From Plantibacter auratus (GTDB taxonomy: Bacteria; Actinomycetota; Actinomycetes; Actinomycetales; Microbacteriaceae): DNA of 64,000 nucleotides. The notes under the pieces are model-generated. The model was given only the letters and a program-made list of their open reading frames with translations. It was not told the DNA's origin and ran no database searches. The position numbers were made by a program, and so were the translations under genes. Shown one piece after another: positions 9,415-18,145 of the stretch. The DNA lies in contig NZ_JBOBFV010000006.1 of assembly GCF_050587365.1 (NCBI RefSeq), positions 50,427 to 114,426 of the forward strand, read 5' to 3'. Within the stretch, counting starts at the first letter, position 1. Every line of letters starts with the position of its first letter.

Positions 9415-9448
9415 AGCACCACAGCATAGGCGGCTCGTGCGTCGGTGA

Positions 9449-9470
9449 ATTCACCCGCCGTTCACCCGCC
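9449..9470 (+). promoter_or_regulatory. Candidate PHO box (two 11-nt direct repeats)
   Basis: Two adjacent 11-mers, ATTCACCCGCC (9449-9459) and GTTCACCCGCC (9460-9470), differ at one base. Eleven-base direct repeats of the GTTCACC type are the PhoP-binding units described in Streptomyces. The site is 89 bases before the HAD phosphatase start. The left unit also overlaps the palindrome GGTGAATTCACC (9444-9455). Confidence 0.6.
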
Positions 9471-9493
9471 ATGGTGATTGCGTCCACACTCGC

Positions 9494-9508
9494 CGTCCAT
9501 GATGGACG
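9494..9508. promoter_or_regulatory. Palindrome upstream of the HAD/phosphonate-type cluster
   Basis: CGTCCATGATGGACG is a perfect inverted repeat (7-bp arms, one central base) 51 bases before the HAD gene start. It may be an operator, for example for the RpiR-type regulator encoded downstream; the binding protein is not known. Confidence 0.4.
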
Positions 9509-9558
9509 CAGCGTCCGCAGGAGCGGCCGTGTGAACGACACGCTCAGAAGGAGCGCCT

Positions 9559-10266
9559 GTGGCCCCCACCATCCTCTTCGATTTCGACGGCACCCTCGCC
9601 CTCGGCGACGGGCCGATCACGGCCTTCGCCCGCGCCATCGCCGAGCGCACCGGCGACACCGGATTCGCGATGCGCGCCGAGGCCGCCCTCGCCGCGTTCA
9701 CGACCGGCGAGACCGACGCCCGCGACGGGTACGACGCCGTGACCCGGATCGCCCGCGAAGCCGGCGTCGGTGCCGACGTCATCGGCGCGTCCTACGACGA
9801 CTCCCGCGCGCTGCTCGGCTCGAGCGAAGCGGCGGTCGACTCTCCCGAGAACCTGCCCGCGTTCCTCGAGACGCTGGGCACCCACGCCCGACTCGTCCTG
9901 GCGACGAACGCCCCCGGCGACGGCATCACGGCGCTCCTCCAGTCCTGGGGCGTCGCCGAGGCGTTCGACGCCGTGCACTTCACCGTCGGGAAGCCGGCAG
10001 GCCTCGTCCCGCTCATCCGTGACGCGCTCGCCGCCGGCCCCGTCCTCGCCGTCGGCGACATCGTCGAGAACGACCTCGCTCCCGCCGCCGAGCTGGGCGC
10101 CGACACCGCCCTCGTCGGCGCGACCTTCGAGCGCTCGACGGCCACCGCCACGATGCGTGGGCGCTCACTCGCCGACCTGTACGACCAGATCATCGCCTGG
10201 GCCGCAGCCGCATCGCGCCACACCGACGCCTCCCAGACCTCCACTCCCGCTCCGTCCGCCTCCTGA
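9559..10266 (+). CDS. HAD-family phosphatase
   Basis: A 235-residue HAD hydrolase. Motif I is FDFDGT with nucleophile D8 and D10; motif II lies around VLATNAPG; motif III is the K in VGKPAG; motif IV is VGDIVENDLAPA, where the acidic residues bind Mg2+. The helical insert after motif I marks a C1-capped enzyme such as phosphoglycolate-phosphatase relatives. The GTG start has an excellent AGAAGGAG site. It is the first gene of the phosphonate-type uptake cluster and may release phosphate from the imported compound. It does not look like a clear phosphonoacetaldehyde hydrolase, so the substrate is open. Confidence 0.88.
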   Translation: MAPTILFDFDGTLALGDGPITAFARAIAERTGDTGFAMRAEAALAAFTTGETDARDGYDAVTRIAREAGVGADVIGASYDDSRALLGSSEAAVDSPENLPAFLETLGTHARLVLATNAPGDGITALLQSWGVAEAFDAVHFTVGKPAGLVPLIRDALAAGPVLAVGDIVENDLAPAAELGADTALVGATFERSTATATMRGRSLADLYDQIIAWAAAASRHTDASQTSTPAPSAS

Positions 10267-10297
10267 TCACCCTCCACCCTCGAAAGGCATCCCGAAC

Positions 10298-11308
10298 ATG
10301 CGCAAGACCCTGCTCCTCACCGGCGTCGCGGCCGTCGCCGCCATCGCCCTCGCCGGCTGCAGCCCCGCCGCCTCCTCCCCGTCGGCCACGGGCACGGCGT
10401 CCTGGCCCGACTCCATCACCATCTCGCTCGTGCCGTCCGTGGAGGGCGAGGACCTCGCCGAAGCACTCGACCCACTCACCAGCTACCTGTCGGAGAACCT
10501 CGGCATCAAGGTCAACGGGGTCGTCGCGACCGACTACGCCGCGACCGTCGAGGCCCTCGGCAGCGACCAGGCACAGGTCATCATCACCGACGCCGGCTCG
10601 CTCTACAACGCGACCGAGCGCTACGACGCGAACCTCGTCCTGCGCGACGTCCGCTTCGGCGCGACCTCGTACGCGTCGGTCGCCTACACGAACAACCCCG
10701 ACAAGTACTGCGCCGAAGCGCCGGTCATGGTCACCTACGCGGCGAGCGACACCCCGCTCTCGTACTGCAACGGCATCGAGCCCGGCGCAGACGCTGCGAC
10801 CGGCGCAGGGCCGGCGGCGCTGAAGGCCCTCGACAAGATCTCGAAGGGCACTAAGGTCGCCCTGCAGGCCGCGACCTCGCCCGCCGGGTACCAGTACCCC
10901 GTGGTCGCGATGCGTGACGCCGGCATCGACACGGACGCCGACATCACCCAGGTCCCGGTGGAGGGCAACAACAACGCGGTCCTCTCCGTCTACAACGGCG
11001 ACGCCGAGGTCTCGTTCGGCTACTGGGACGCGCGCACGACCGTCCTCAAGGAGGCGCCCGACGTCGCCGACAAGGTCGTCGCGTTCGCCTACACCGAGAT
11101 GATCCCCAACGGCGGCGTCGCGGTCTCGAAGTCGCTCCCGGCCGACCTCACCAAGCAGCTCACCAAGCTCATGGCGGGCTATGCGGACTCCTCCGATGCG
11201 GCGAAGAAGGTCATGTTCGACCTCGTCGGCCTCTCCGGCTGGACCGACAAGACCGCACCGGACGAGATCACCCGCTACGGCGAGATCCTCGACCAGTTCT
11301 CGAACTGA
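10298..11308 (+). CDS. phnD: Phosphate/phosphite/phosphonate ABC transporter, substrate-binding lipoprotein (PhnD-like)
   Basis: A 336-residue lipoprotein: an n-region and hydrophobic core end in LAGC, the lipidation site near residue 20. The mature part has the PhnD-family layout: a first lobe with SYLSENLGIKVNGVVATDYA, the ligand-pocket stretch NGGVAVSKSLPADL, and second-lobe SFGYWDART. The long open frame continues upstream in another gene, but ATG 10298 gives the lipoprotein signal. It is followed by the matching ATPase and two permeases, forming a complete importer. The exact ligand (phosphonate, phosphite, phosphate ester) is not determined by sequence. Symbol given by family, not by proven substrate. 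Confidence 0.88.
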   Translation: MRKTLLLTGVAAVAAIALAGCSPAASSPSATGTASWPDSITISLVPSVEGEDLAEALDPLTSYLSENLGIKVNGVVATDYAATVEALGSDQAQVIITDAGSLYNATERYDANLVLRDVRFGATSYASVAYTNNPDKYCAEAPVMVTYAASDTPLSYCNGIEPGADAATGAGPAALKALDKISKGTKVALQAATSPAGYQYPVVAMRDAGIDTDADITQVPVEGNNNAVLSVYNGDAEVSFGYWDARTTVLKEAPDVADKVVAFAYTEMIPNGGVAVSKSLPADLTKQLTKLMAGYADSSDAAKKVMFDLVGLSGWTDKTAPDEITRYGEILDQFSN

Positions 11309-11347
11309 CCCGCTCCAACCGATCGACCCTCTCCAGGAATCCGGTGC

Positions 11348-12172
11348 ATGAACACTGATCAGCATCGCGCGGAGGCCCGAGCCCAGCTCGCGGCCTCCGC
11401 GTCGTGGTCCATCCGTCTCGACGACGTCTCGGTCACCTACCCGAACGGCACGAAGGCGCTCCGCAACGTCTCCCTCGACATCGCCGCCGGGGAGATGGTC
11501 TCCGTCGTGGGGCTCTCCGGCTCCGGCAAGTCGACGCTCATCCGCACGATCAACGGCCTCGTGCCGGCGACGAGTGGGACCGTCGGCGTCGGGCCGCACA
11601 CCGTCACCGGTCTGCGCGGCCGGCAGCTCCGTCGTCTGCGCGGGCACGTCGGCATGATCTTCCAGGGCTTCAACCTGGCCGACCGGACGAGCGTGTACCG
11701 CAACGTGCTCGTCGGCCGGTTCGCCAGCACCCCGACGTACCGGAACCTCCTCGGCCTGACCACCGCCGCCGACCGGGAGCTCGCCCTGCGTTCGCTCCAG
11801 TCGGTCGGCATGCTCGACAAGGTCTGGACCCGCGCGGCGCAGCTCTCCGGCGGACAGAAGCAGCGGGTCGCGATCGCCCGCGCCCTCACACAGCAGCCGA
11901 GCGTCATGCTCGCCGACGAACCCGTCGCGAGCCTCGACCCGCCGACCGCCCACACGGTGATGAACGACCTGCGCCGGGTGAACACCGAGACGGGTCTCAC
12001 GGTGCTCGTGAACATCCACCTCATGGACCTCGCCCGCACCTACACGACCCGCATGATCGGGCTCCGCGACGGCGAACTCGTCTACGACGGCTCCGCATCC
12101 GACGCGACCGAGGCGGACTTCGAGCGGATCTACGGTCGCCCCATCCAGCCCGACGATCGGCTGGACCGATGA
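11348..12172 (+). CDS. phnC: Phosphonate-type ABC transporter ATP-binding protein (PhnC-like)
   Basis: A 274-residue ABC ATPase. Walker A is GLSGSGKST, the Q-loop lies in GMIFQGFNLADR, the signature is LSGGQKQR, Walker B is VMLADEP and the switch histidine sits in NIHLMDLA. The segment NLADRTSVYRNVLVGR is typical of PhnC proteins. Its TGA stop overlaps the ATG of the first permease (ATGA at 12169-12172), showing translational coupling. It energises the PhnD/PhnE importer at the membrane. Confidence 0.93.
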   Translation: MNTDQHRAEARAQLAASASWSIRLDDVSVTYPNGTKALRNVSLDIAAGEMVSVVGLSGSGKSTLIRTINGLVPATSGTVGVGPHTVTGLRGRQLRRLRGHVGMIFQGFNLADRTSVYRNVLVGRFASTPTYRNLLGLTTAADRELALRSLQSVGMLDKVWTRAAQLSGGQKQRVAIARALTQQPSVMLADEPVASLDPPTAHTVMNDLRRVNTETGLTVLVNIHLMDLARTYTTRMIGLRDGELVYDGSASDATEADFERIYGRPIQPDDRLDR

Positions 12173-13002
12173 CGGCGGCCAGGACCGACGCGAAGCCGCC
12201 GTCCGGGACCGACTGGCAGCTGCCGCCCAGGCCGAGCACCCGACTGCGGACCGCGCTCATCATCGGGGCCGTGGCCGCCTTCACGATCGCCACCTGCCTC
12301 CCGGCGATCGGCGGCGTGCAGCTCGACTTCGGCGCGCTCGTCTCCCACTGGGACAACGGTTCCGGTCTGCTCCTCCAGCTCTTCCAACCCGACTTCGCCT
12401 TCCTGCCGCGCACGGTGCAACCGATGCTCGAGACGCTGCAGATGGCGCTCGTGGGTGCGGTGGCGGCTGCGTTGCTGTCCGTTCCGCTGACGCTGTGGGC
12501 GGCGGCCCCGACGAACCCGAACGGCCTGTCGCGTCGCATCCTGCGCGCGATCGTCAACGTCATCCGAGCGGTGCCCGACCTCGTCTATGCGACCATCCTC
12601 GTCGCCATGGTCGGCGTCGGTGCGCTGCCCGGCCTCCTGACGCTCTTCCTCTTCGACCTCGGCATCATCGTCAAACTCGTCTCCGAGGCCATCGACTCCG
12701 CCGACCACCCGTACATCGAGGCCGGCAAGGCCGCCGGTGGGACGCAGACGCAGATCAACCGCGTCACCGTCCTCCCGCAGGTCTGGCCGCTGTTCGCGAA
12801 CCAGTGGCTGTACACCCTGGAGCTCAACGTCCGTATCTCCGCGATCCTCGGCATCGTCGGCGCCGGCGGCATCGGTCGGTTGCTCGACGAACGGCGGGCG
12901 TTCTACGCCTACGACGACGTCTCGGTGATCGTCCTCGAGATCCTCGTCGTCGTCGTGCTCATCGAGGTCGCGTCCAACCTGCTGCGGAGGCGACTCGTAT
13001 GA
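12169..13002 (+). CDS. phnE: Phosphonate-type ABC transporter permease 1 (PhnE-like)
   Basis: A 277-residue inner-membrane permease with about six helices. The coupling loop EAGKAAGGTQTQINRVTVLP is the EAA motif, and the C-terminal ILGIVGAGGIGRLL is highly characteristic of PhnE proteins. The start is fixed by the ATGA overlap with the ATPase gene, and its own stop overlaps the ATG of the next permease in the same way (12999-13002). Two tandem PhnE-like genes form a heterodimeric pore in this cluster. Confidence 0.92.
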   Translation: MTAARTDAKPPSGTDWQLPPRPSTRLRTALIIGAVAAFTIATCLPAIGGVQLDFGALVSHWDNGSGLLLQLFQPDFAFLPRTVQPMLETLQMALVGAVAAALLSVPLTLWAAAPTNPNGLSRRILRAIVNVIRAVPDLVYATILVAMVGVGALPGLLTLFLFDLGIIVKLVSEAIDSADHPYIEAGKAAGGTQTQINRVTVLPQVWPLFANQWLYTLELNVRISAILGIVGAGGIGRLLDERRAFYAYDDVSVIVLEILVVVVLIEVASNLLRRRLV

Positions 13003-13874
13003 CCGCGAACGATCCGAACACGTTGCTCCCCCGCCGTCCCTCGCGACTCGTCCCGACCCTCGCGGCCGTCGCCGTCGGGATCGTCGTCATCGCCGCGACC
13101 GCCGGCCTGCCGATCGACTGGCGCGACCTCGGCACCGTCCCGGCGCAGCTCGTGCACTTCGGCGGGCTCATGTTCGAGAGCCCGAACTGGGAGAAGCTGC
13201 CGCGGGCCCTCACCGAGATGTGGCGGTCGATCTCGATGGCCTGGATCGGCGCGATCCTCTGCGTCCTCGTGTCGATCCCGCTCGGCATGCTCGCCGCAGG
13301 GTCGGTCGGGCCGGTCTGGGTGCGGCTGCCGCTGCGCGGGGTGTTCGCCGTCATCCGCGCGGTCCCGGAGGTGATCATCGCGCTCATCCTGCTCACGATC
13401 ACCGGGCTCACCCCGTTCACGGGCGCGCTGGCCCTCGGGATCGCCGGCATCGGCACCCAGGGGAAGTGGGTCTACGAGACGATCGAGTCCGTGCAGGAGG
13501 GTGCCTCGGAGGCCGTCCGCGCGGCCGGTGGCGGTACCGCCGAGGTGACGCGCTGGGCGCTCTGGCCCGCCGCCGCCCCTGCACTGCTGTCGCTCGCGCT
13601 CTACCGGTTCGAGATCAACATCCGCACCTCGGCGGTCCTCGGGCTCGTCGGCGCGGGCGGGATCGGCAGCATGCTGGCGAACTACACCAACTATCGCCAG
13701 TGGGATACAGTCGGGATGCTGCTGATCGTGGTGGTCGTCGTGACCATGACGATGGACGCGATCTCGGGTGCCATCCGACGCCGGATCACCCGGGGCCCCG
13801 GCATCGCCCGCACCACCCGTACCGCCCTTCCCGCCCGCACGACGAGGAGCCGCAATGTGGACAGGGTCCGCTGA
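12999..13874 (+). CDS. phnE: Phosphonate-type ABC transporter permease 2 (PhnE-like)
   Basis: A 291-residue paralogue of the preceding permease. The EAA-type loop is QEGASEAVRAAGGGTAEVTR, followed by VLGLVGAGGIGSMLANYTNY near the C-terminus. The start overlaps the upstream stop by ATGA. The C-terminal tail is rich in Arg and Thr and overlaps the start of the RpiR regulator by 20 bases, so all genes from HAD to RpiR probably form one transcript. Confidence 0.92.
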   Translation: MTANDPNTLLPRRPSRLVPTLAAVAVGIVVIAATAGLPIDWRDLGTVPAQLVHFGGLMFESPNWEKLPRALTEMWRSISMAWIGAILCVLVSIPLGMLAAGSVGPVWVRLPLRGVFAVIRAVPEVIIALILLTITGLTPFTGALALGIAGIGTQGKWVYETIESVQEGASEAVRAAGGGTAEVTRWALWPAAAPALLSLALYRFEINIRTSAVLGLVGAGGIGSMLANYTNYRQWDTVGMLLIVVVVVTMTMDAISGAIRRRITRGPGIARTTRTALPARTTRSRNVDRVR

Positions 13875-14727
13875 CGCCCCGCCGACGGCCAGGATCGCGA
13901 TGCTCGCGCCGTCGCTCCAGCCGAGCGAACGCCGGGTGGCCGAGACGGTGGCCGAGGACATCGAGGCGAGCATCGAGCGCACCGCCCAAGAGGTCGCCGA
14001 CCTCGCCGGCGTCGGCCGCGCCACCGTCATCCGCACCGCGCAATCGCTCGGGTACGAGGGCTACCCGCAGCTGCGGGTCGCCCTCACCCGCGAGGTCGCG
14101 CTCGGGACACCGACCGCCCGCGACGATGGCGACGACACGATGCTCGGCACCCTCCGCGGGGCCATCGACCACTTCGCCGGTCGCCTCGGCCAGACGACGT
14201 CGGCGATGACGGAGGAGACGCTCGAACAGTTCGTCCGCGTGCTCGACGAGGCACCGAGACTGCTCATCGCGGCGAACGGCCTGTCCTCACCGCTCGGATC
14301 CGATCTGGCGATGCGGCTCATCTCCGCAGGCCGGCCGGCCGAATACCTGCCCGACACCCTCGGGCAGCAGATCGCCGCCACGCACCTCGGTCCGGGCGCG
14401 GCGTGTCTGGTCCTCTCGGGTTCGGGTGCGAACCGGGCGTCCGTCGACGTGGCCGCGGCAGCTCGAGCGAGTGGCGCGACCGTCCTCGCGATCACCTCCT
14501 TCCCGCGCTCGGCCGTCGCCGAACTCGCCGATGTCGCGCTCGTGGTCGCTCCCATCGACGCGACCTTCCGGGACGAACTCGTGCACACCTCCCGGGCGGC
14601 CATCATGCTCGTGACGGAATCCGTGGTCGGTCTGCTTGTGGGCCGACGTGGCGATCGTGCGCAGCGCGCCCAGTCGGCGACGCTCGCGGTCATCAGCGGC
14701 TCGCTGTCGGACGACGCTTCGGACTGA
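13855..14727 (+). CDS. MurR/RpiR-family transcriptional regulator (HTH + SIS domain)
   Basis: A 290-residue regulator. The N-terminal HTH_6 domain (about 15-90) contains QPSERRVAETVAEDI and the helix pair around EVADLAGVGRATVIRTAQSLG. The C-terminal SIS fold (about 130-265) binds phosphosugars in this family; LSGSGANRASVDVAAAARA is its nucleotide-like turn. ATG 13855 follows GAGGAG at good spacing, although ATG 13900 would also include the whole HTH. Position at the end of the importer operon suggests it senses a phosphorylated sugar-like intermediate and controls this cluster. That role is inference. Confidence 0.88.
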   Translation: MWTGSADAPPTARIAMLAPSLQPSERRVAETVAEDIEASIERTAQEVADLAGVGRATVIRTAQSLGYEGYPQLRVALTREVALGTPTARDDGDDTMLGTLRGAIDHFAGRLGQTTSAMTEETLEQFVRVLDEAPRLLIAANGLSSPLGSDLAMRLISAGRPAEYLPDTLGQQIAATHLGPGAACLVLSGSGANRASVDVAAAARASGATVLAITSFPRSAVAELADVALVVAPIDATFRDELVHTSRAAIMLVTESVVGLLVGRRGDRAQRAQSATLAVISGSLSDDASD

Positions 14728-14769
14728 CCCGGCTCAGGCCGACCGGCTCAGACCGGTGCCGGGATCCGC

Positions 14770-14781
14770 GAGAATATTCTC
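14770..14781. promoter_or_regulatory. AT-rich palindrome directly before the binding-protein gene
   Basis: GAGAATATTCTC is a perfect 12-bp palindrome one base before the ATG of the peptide-type binding protein. It stands out in GC-rich DNA and may be an operator, possibly for the adjacent RpiR regulator. Confidence 0.4.
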
Positions 14782-14782
14782 C

Positions 14783-16291
14783 ATGCCCCGTCACCGACTG
14801 CGTCGTCACCTGCTCAGCGCCGTGATCGCGGCCACCGGTTCCCTGCTCGTCCTCACCGGCTGCGCTGGCCCGGCGACGACGCCGACCGCGGACACCGACG
14901 CGACACTCCGCGTGGGCCTCGTCCTCGAGCCGTCGGACCTGGACATCCGGACGACCTCCGGCGTCGCACTCGAGCAGGTCCTCATCGACAACGTCTACCA
15001 GGGGCTGGTCTCGCGCACACCGGACAACGAGATCATCGACACCCTCGCCGAGCGCCATGAGGTCAGCGTCGACGGGCTCACCTACACCTTCGTCCTCCGC
15101 GACGGGGTGACCTTCCACGACGGCGCTCCGCTCACCGCGGCCGACGTGGTCGACTCGCTCACGCAGGTGCAGCAGAACGCGGCGTTCGTCGACCACCTCG
15201 ACCTGGCGCAGCTCCAGACCGTCACGGCGGTCGACGACCGCACCGTCCGGTTGCAGCTCAGCTCCCCCGACTCCGACCTGCTGTGGGCGCTGACGGGTCG
15301 TGCGGGACTCGTCCTCCAGGCCGGGGCGGTCAACGACCTGTCGACGACGGCGAACGGCACCGGCCCGTTCACGCTCACGTCCTGGAAGCAGGGCGACAGC
15401 ATCACCGTCGAGCGGAACGACGACTACTGGGGTGACGCGCCGAAGGTGAAGGAGGTCGTCTTCAGCTACATCCCCGATGCGTCCTCGGCCGTCAACGCGA
15501 CCCTCGCGGGCGAGGTCGACGTGCAGATCGGTCTCGACGCGAACCTGCGGGACCAGGTCGAGCGTGTCGAGGGCCTGACGATCGTCGAGGGGAAGACGAC
15601 CGACAAGTACACCCTCGCCTTCAACAACCAGCGCGCACCGCTCGACGACCCCCTCGTCCGGCAGGCGCTCCGCACGGCCATCGACCACGCTGCCATCGTC
15701 GAGGCGGTCGGCGGCGCCGCCGCCCTGCAGTACGGACCGATCCCGGAGCTCGACCCCGGCTACGAGGACCTCAGTGACGTCGTGAGCTACGACCCGGAAG
15801 CGGCGAAGGCGCTCCTCGCCCAGGCCGGCCAGGAAGACCTCGCACTCACGCTCACCGTCCCGAACCACTACGGCACCGCCGCCGCCAACGTCCTGGTGTC
15901 GCAGTTCAAGGCCATCGGCGTCACCCTCACGGTCGACAGCGTCGAGTTCCCCACGTGGTTGAACGACGTCTACACGAACCACGACTACGACCTCAGTCTC
16001 GTGAACCACGTCGAGGCACGCGACATCCAGCACTGGGCGGACCCGGACTACTACTTCGGCTACGACAACCCGACGGTGCAGTCGTTGGTCGCCGAGGCCA
16101 GGGCTGCGACCGACCCCGAGGTCGCGGACGAACGACTCCGCGAAGCCGCAGCGCTGGTCTCGAAGGACCACGCCGCAGACTGGCTCTACACCGGGATCTC
16201 CCTCACCGTCGTGCGCGACGGGGTCACCGGTTTCCCCACCGACTTCGTCAGCGAGCACCTCGACCTCCGGGACGTCGCCGTCACCGACTGA
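14783..16291 (+). CDS. ABC transporter substrate-binding lipoprotein, peptide/nickel family (SBP_bac_5)
   Basis: A 502-residue lipoprotein with lipobox LTGC near residue 27. Family-5 features include the domain start TLRVGLVLEPSDLDI, YQGLVSRTPDNEI, YTFVLRDGVTFHDGAPLTAADV (the SBP_5 signature region) and GTGPFTLTSWKQGDSI. It should bind a peptide, sugar-peptide or other oligomer outside the membrane. No matching DppB/C/D permease or ATPase genes are in the window, so it is an orphan that must share a transporter. It follows the RpiR gene by 55 bp. Confidence 0.9.
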   Translation: MPRHRLRRHLLSAVIAATGSLLVLTGCAGPATTPTADTDATLRVGLVLEPSDLDIRTTSGVALEQVLIDNVYQGLVSRTPDNEIIDTLAERHEVSVDGLTYTFVLRDGVTFHDGAPLTAADVVDSLTQVQQNAAFVDHLDLAQLQTVTAVDDRTVRLQLSSPDSDLLWALTGRAGLVLQAGAVNDLSTTANGTGPFTLTSWKQGDSITVERNDDYWGDAPKVKEVVFSYIPDASSAVNATLAGEVDVQIGLDANLRDQVERVEGLTIVEGKTTDKYTLAFNNQRAPLDDPLVRQALRTAIDHAAIVEAVGGAAALQYGPIPELDPGYEDLSDVVSYDPEAAKALLAQAGQEDLALTLTVPNHYGTAAANVLVSQFKAIGVTLTVDSVEFPTWLNDVYTNHDYDLSLVNHVEARDIQHWADPDYYFGYDNPTVQSLVAEARAATDPEVADERLREAAALVSKDHAADWLYTGISLTVVRDGVTGFPTDFVSEHLDLRDVAVTD

Positions 16292-16305
16292 TCGGCGGCG
16301 GGATG

Positions 16306-16935
16306 CTAGTCGCGCTCGGCGGCGCGCGTGGCGGAGGACACCAGGTCGTCCTTCGGCAGCGCCCTGCCGTCCGTGAGGGCCTGCGTCCAGGTGGCCGTCG
16401 TCGCGACCGCGGCGAAGTTCGAGTCGAGCAGCGCCATGAGGGTCGTGTGCACCGTCTTCGCGTCGACGGACCCGGCCGCGTTCTCGAGGTTGATCGCGCC
16501 GGTCGCGTCGGAGAGCACCTCGACGTCGATCCCGATCTCCTCGGCGCCCGCCGCGGACGCGATGACGCAGTTGTTCGTCATGTACCCGACAAGCGTCACG
16601 GTGTCCGCACCCTGATCGCGCAGCCACGCCTCGAGGTCCGTCCCGGCGAAGACCGAGCCGTACTCCTTCACGACCACCTTCCACGACGGCTGCGCGCGGC
16701 GGGCGACCTCGGGGTGGAGCTCGAACGCGCTCGTGTCCGGGTCGAAGACCGGAGCCCCGCTGCCCGATGAGTGCTGGACGACAGCGACCGGGATTCCTGC
16801 TGCCGTCGCCGCTTCGATGGCGGTCGCGATCCGCAGGATCGACTCCTCCCGCGGCGGGTACTGGATCGCGAGCGGACCGGCGAAGTACTCCTGCTGGACG
16901 TCGATCAGGATCAGGGCGCGACGGGTCGTGGTCAC
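16306..16935 (-). CDS. Isochorismatase/nicotinamidase-like cysteine hydrolase
   Basis: A 209-residue isochorismatase-fold amidohydrolase. The catalytic triad is visible as D12 (LILIDVQQ), K90 (VVVKEYGSVF) and C123 (MTNNCVIAS), with the cis-peptide stretch just before the Cys. The open frame runs further upstream, but GTG 16935 is preceded by GAGGAG and places the catalytic Asp at the usual N-terminal position. Cytoplasmic. Substrate could be an amide or a related small molecule. It is convergent with the binding-protein gene. Confidence 0.9.
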   Translation of the reverse strand: MTTTRRALILIDVQQEYFAGPLAIQYPPREESILRIATAIEAATAAGIPVAVVQHSSGSGAPVFDPDTSAFELHPEVARRAQPSWKVVVKEYGSVFAGTDLEAWLRDQGADTVTLVGYMTNNCVIASAAGAEEIGIDVEVLSDATGAINLENAAGSVDAKTVHTTLMALLDSNFAAVATTATWTQALTDGRALPKDDLVSSATRAAERD

Positions 16936-17029
16936 AGGGGAACTCCTCGGTTCGGTGATGGCATCGGCACGACGCCGGTTCCATCCTCCCTCGGAAGCGG
17001 ACGACACGCGCCACCGATAGTCTCGGCGC

Positions 17030-18145
17030 ATGGGGATCAGGGGTGCGGGGATGCGGTCGGTCGGGATCAGCGCGGGGCTCGCCGTGATGGTGGTGCTGTC
17101 AGCGTCGGCGTGCGGATCGTCCGCGACACCGAACGCGTCGCCGACCTCCGACGCACCGAGCACCCCGGCGTCGACCGACCTCCTCGCGTGCAGCGACCTC
17201 GCATCGCTCGACACCGTCGCCGGCGTCCTCGCCGCTGAACCGGCGGACGTCGTCGAGGCCGTGCAACCGTCCGATGCCGTGGATCTGGCCGTCCTGACGG
17301 CGGCCGGCGGGCTCGCCTGCTCCTGGCGGGTGGGCGCCGGACAGCAGATGATCGGCGACGGAGCGGGCGACTGGGCCTACCTCTCGATCGAGATCCTGCC
17401 GGGCGCTGCCGACGATTGGGCCCCGCCCTACGCCGGCGACACACCGTCCGAGGACACGAGGACGATCGCCGGTGTCGAGGCGACCACGTCGTCGGGCGAG
17501 ACCGGGTGGCGCGTGTCGGCGCCCGTCGGCTCGGCCTGGGTCGAGCTGTCGATCACCGCCTCCGGACTGACCTCCACCGGCAGCCGGTTCGAAGGCACGC
17601 CGGCGGGCGAGGTCCTCGACAACCTCGCCACGGCGGCGGAGACCACCTTCACGACGGTGGAGCCCGCCTCCGAGGCGCAGCTCGCCTGGCCCGCGCTCGC
17701 GCCGCGCGAGGGCGACGCGACCTGCGACGGCGGGCTGGACGAGGCCGGGATCGTCTCCGCACTGCAATATGGCGAGGCCACCACCACCTACACCGTCATC
17801 GATCCGCGGGCACAGCCGATCGGCGATCTGGAGGATGCGGCGAGCGCCCGAGTCGGTGCGTTCAGCTGCGAACTCTTCGCCGAGGGCTTCGGGTACACCG
17901 ACATCCTGGTCGTGCGCGACGGCGCGACGATCATCGACGAGCTGGCAGCCCAGCCCGACATGGCGGCGGCGCTCGAGCCGGTCACCCTCGAAGGCGCGGT
18001 CGACGGCGAGTCGGCACTCGTCGCGCGCCGCATGGACGGTCCGCGGTCGCCGCTCTACCTCACCGTCGGTGAGACGTTCTATGCCGTCAGCTCCGGCGAC
18101 GGCGCGCAGACGGTCGCTGAGGCGATCATCGCCCAGACCCGGTAG
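17030..18145 (+). CDS. Putative secreted lipoprotein of unknown function
   Basis: A 371-residue protein with a lipoprotein signal (core VMVVLSASAC, lipidated C28) followed by a Ser/Thr/Pro linker. The mature region looks like two related halves, each with a conserved Cys pair: LACSDLASLD with LACSWRVG, and ATCDGGLDEAGI with GAFSCELF. This resembles actinobacterial DUF3558-like lipoproteins, but I cannot assign it. Its 3' end overlaps the convergent membrane-protein gene by 20 bases. Confidence 0.75.
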   Translation: MGIRGAGMRSVGISAGLAVMVVLSASACGSSATPNASPTSDAPSTPASTDLLACSDLASLDTVAGVLAAEPADVVEAVQPSDAVDLAVLTAAGGLACSWRVGAGQQMIGDGAGDWAYLSIEILPGAADDWAPPYAGDTPSEDTRTIAGVEATTSSGETGWRVSAPVGSAWVELSITASGLTSTGSRFEGTPAGEVLDNLATAAETTFTTVEPASEAQLAWPALAPREGDATCDGGLDEAGIVSALQYGEATTTYTVIDPRAQPIGDLEDAASARVGAFSCELFAEGFGYTDILVVRDGATIIDELAAQPDMAAALEPVTLEGAVDGESALVARRMDGPRSPLYLTVGETFYAVSSGDGAQTVAEAIIAQTR

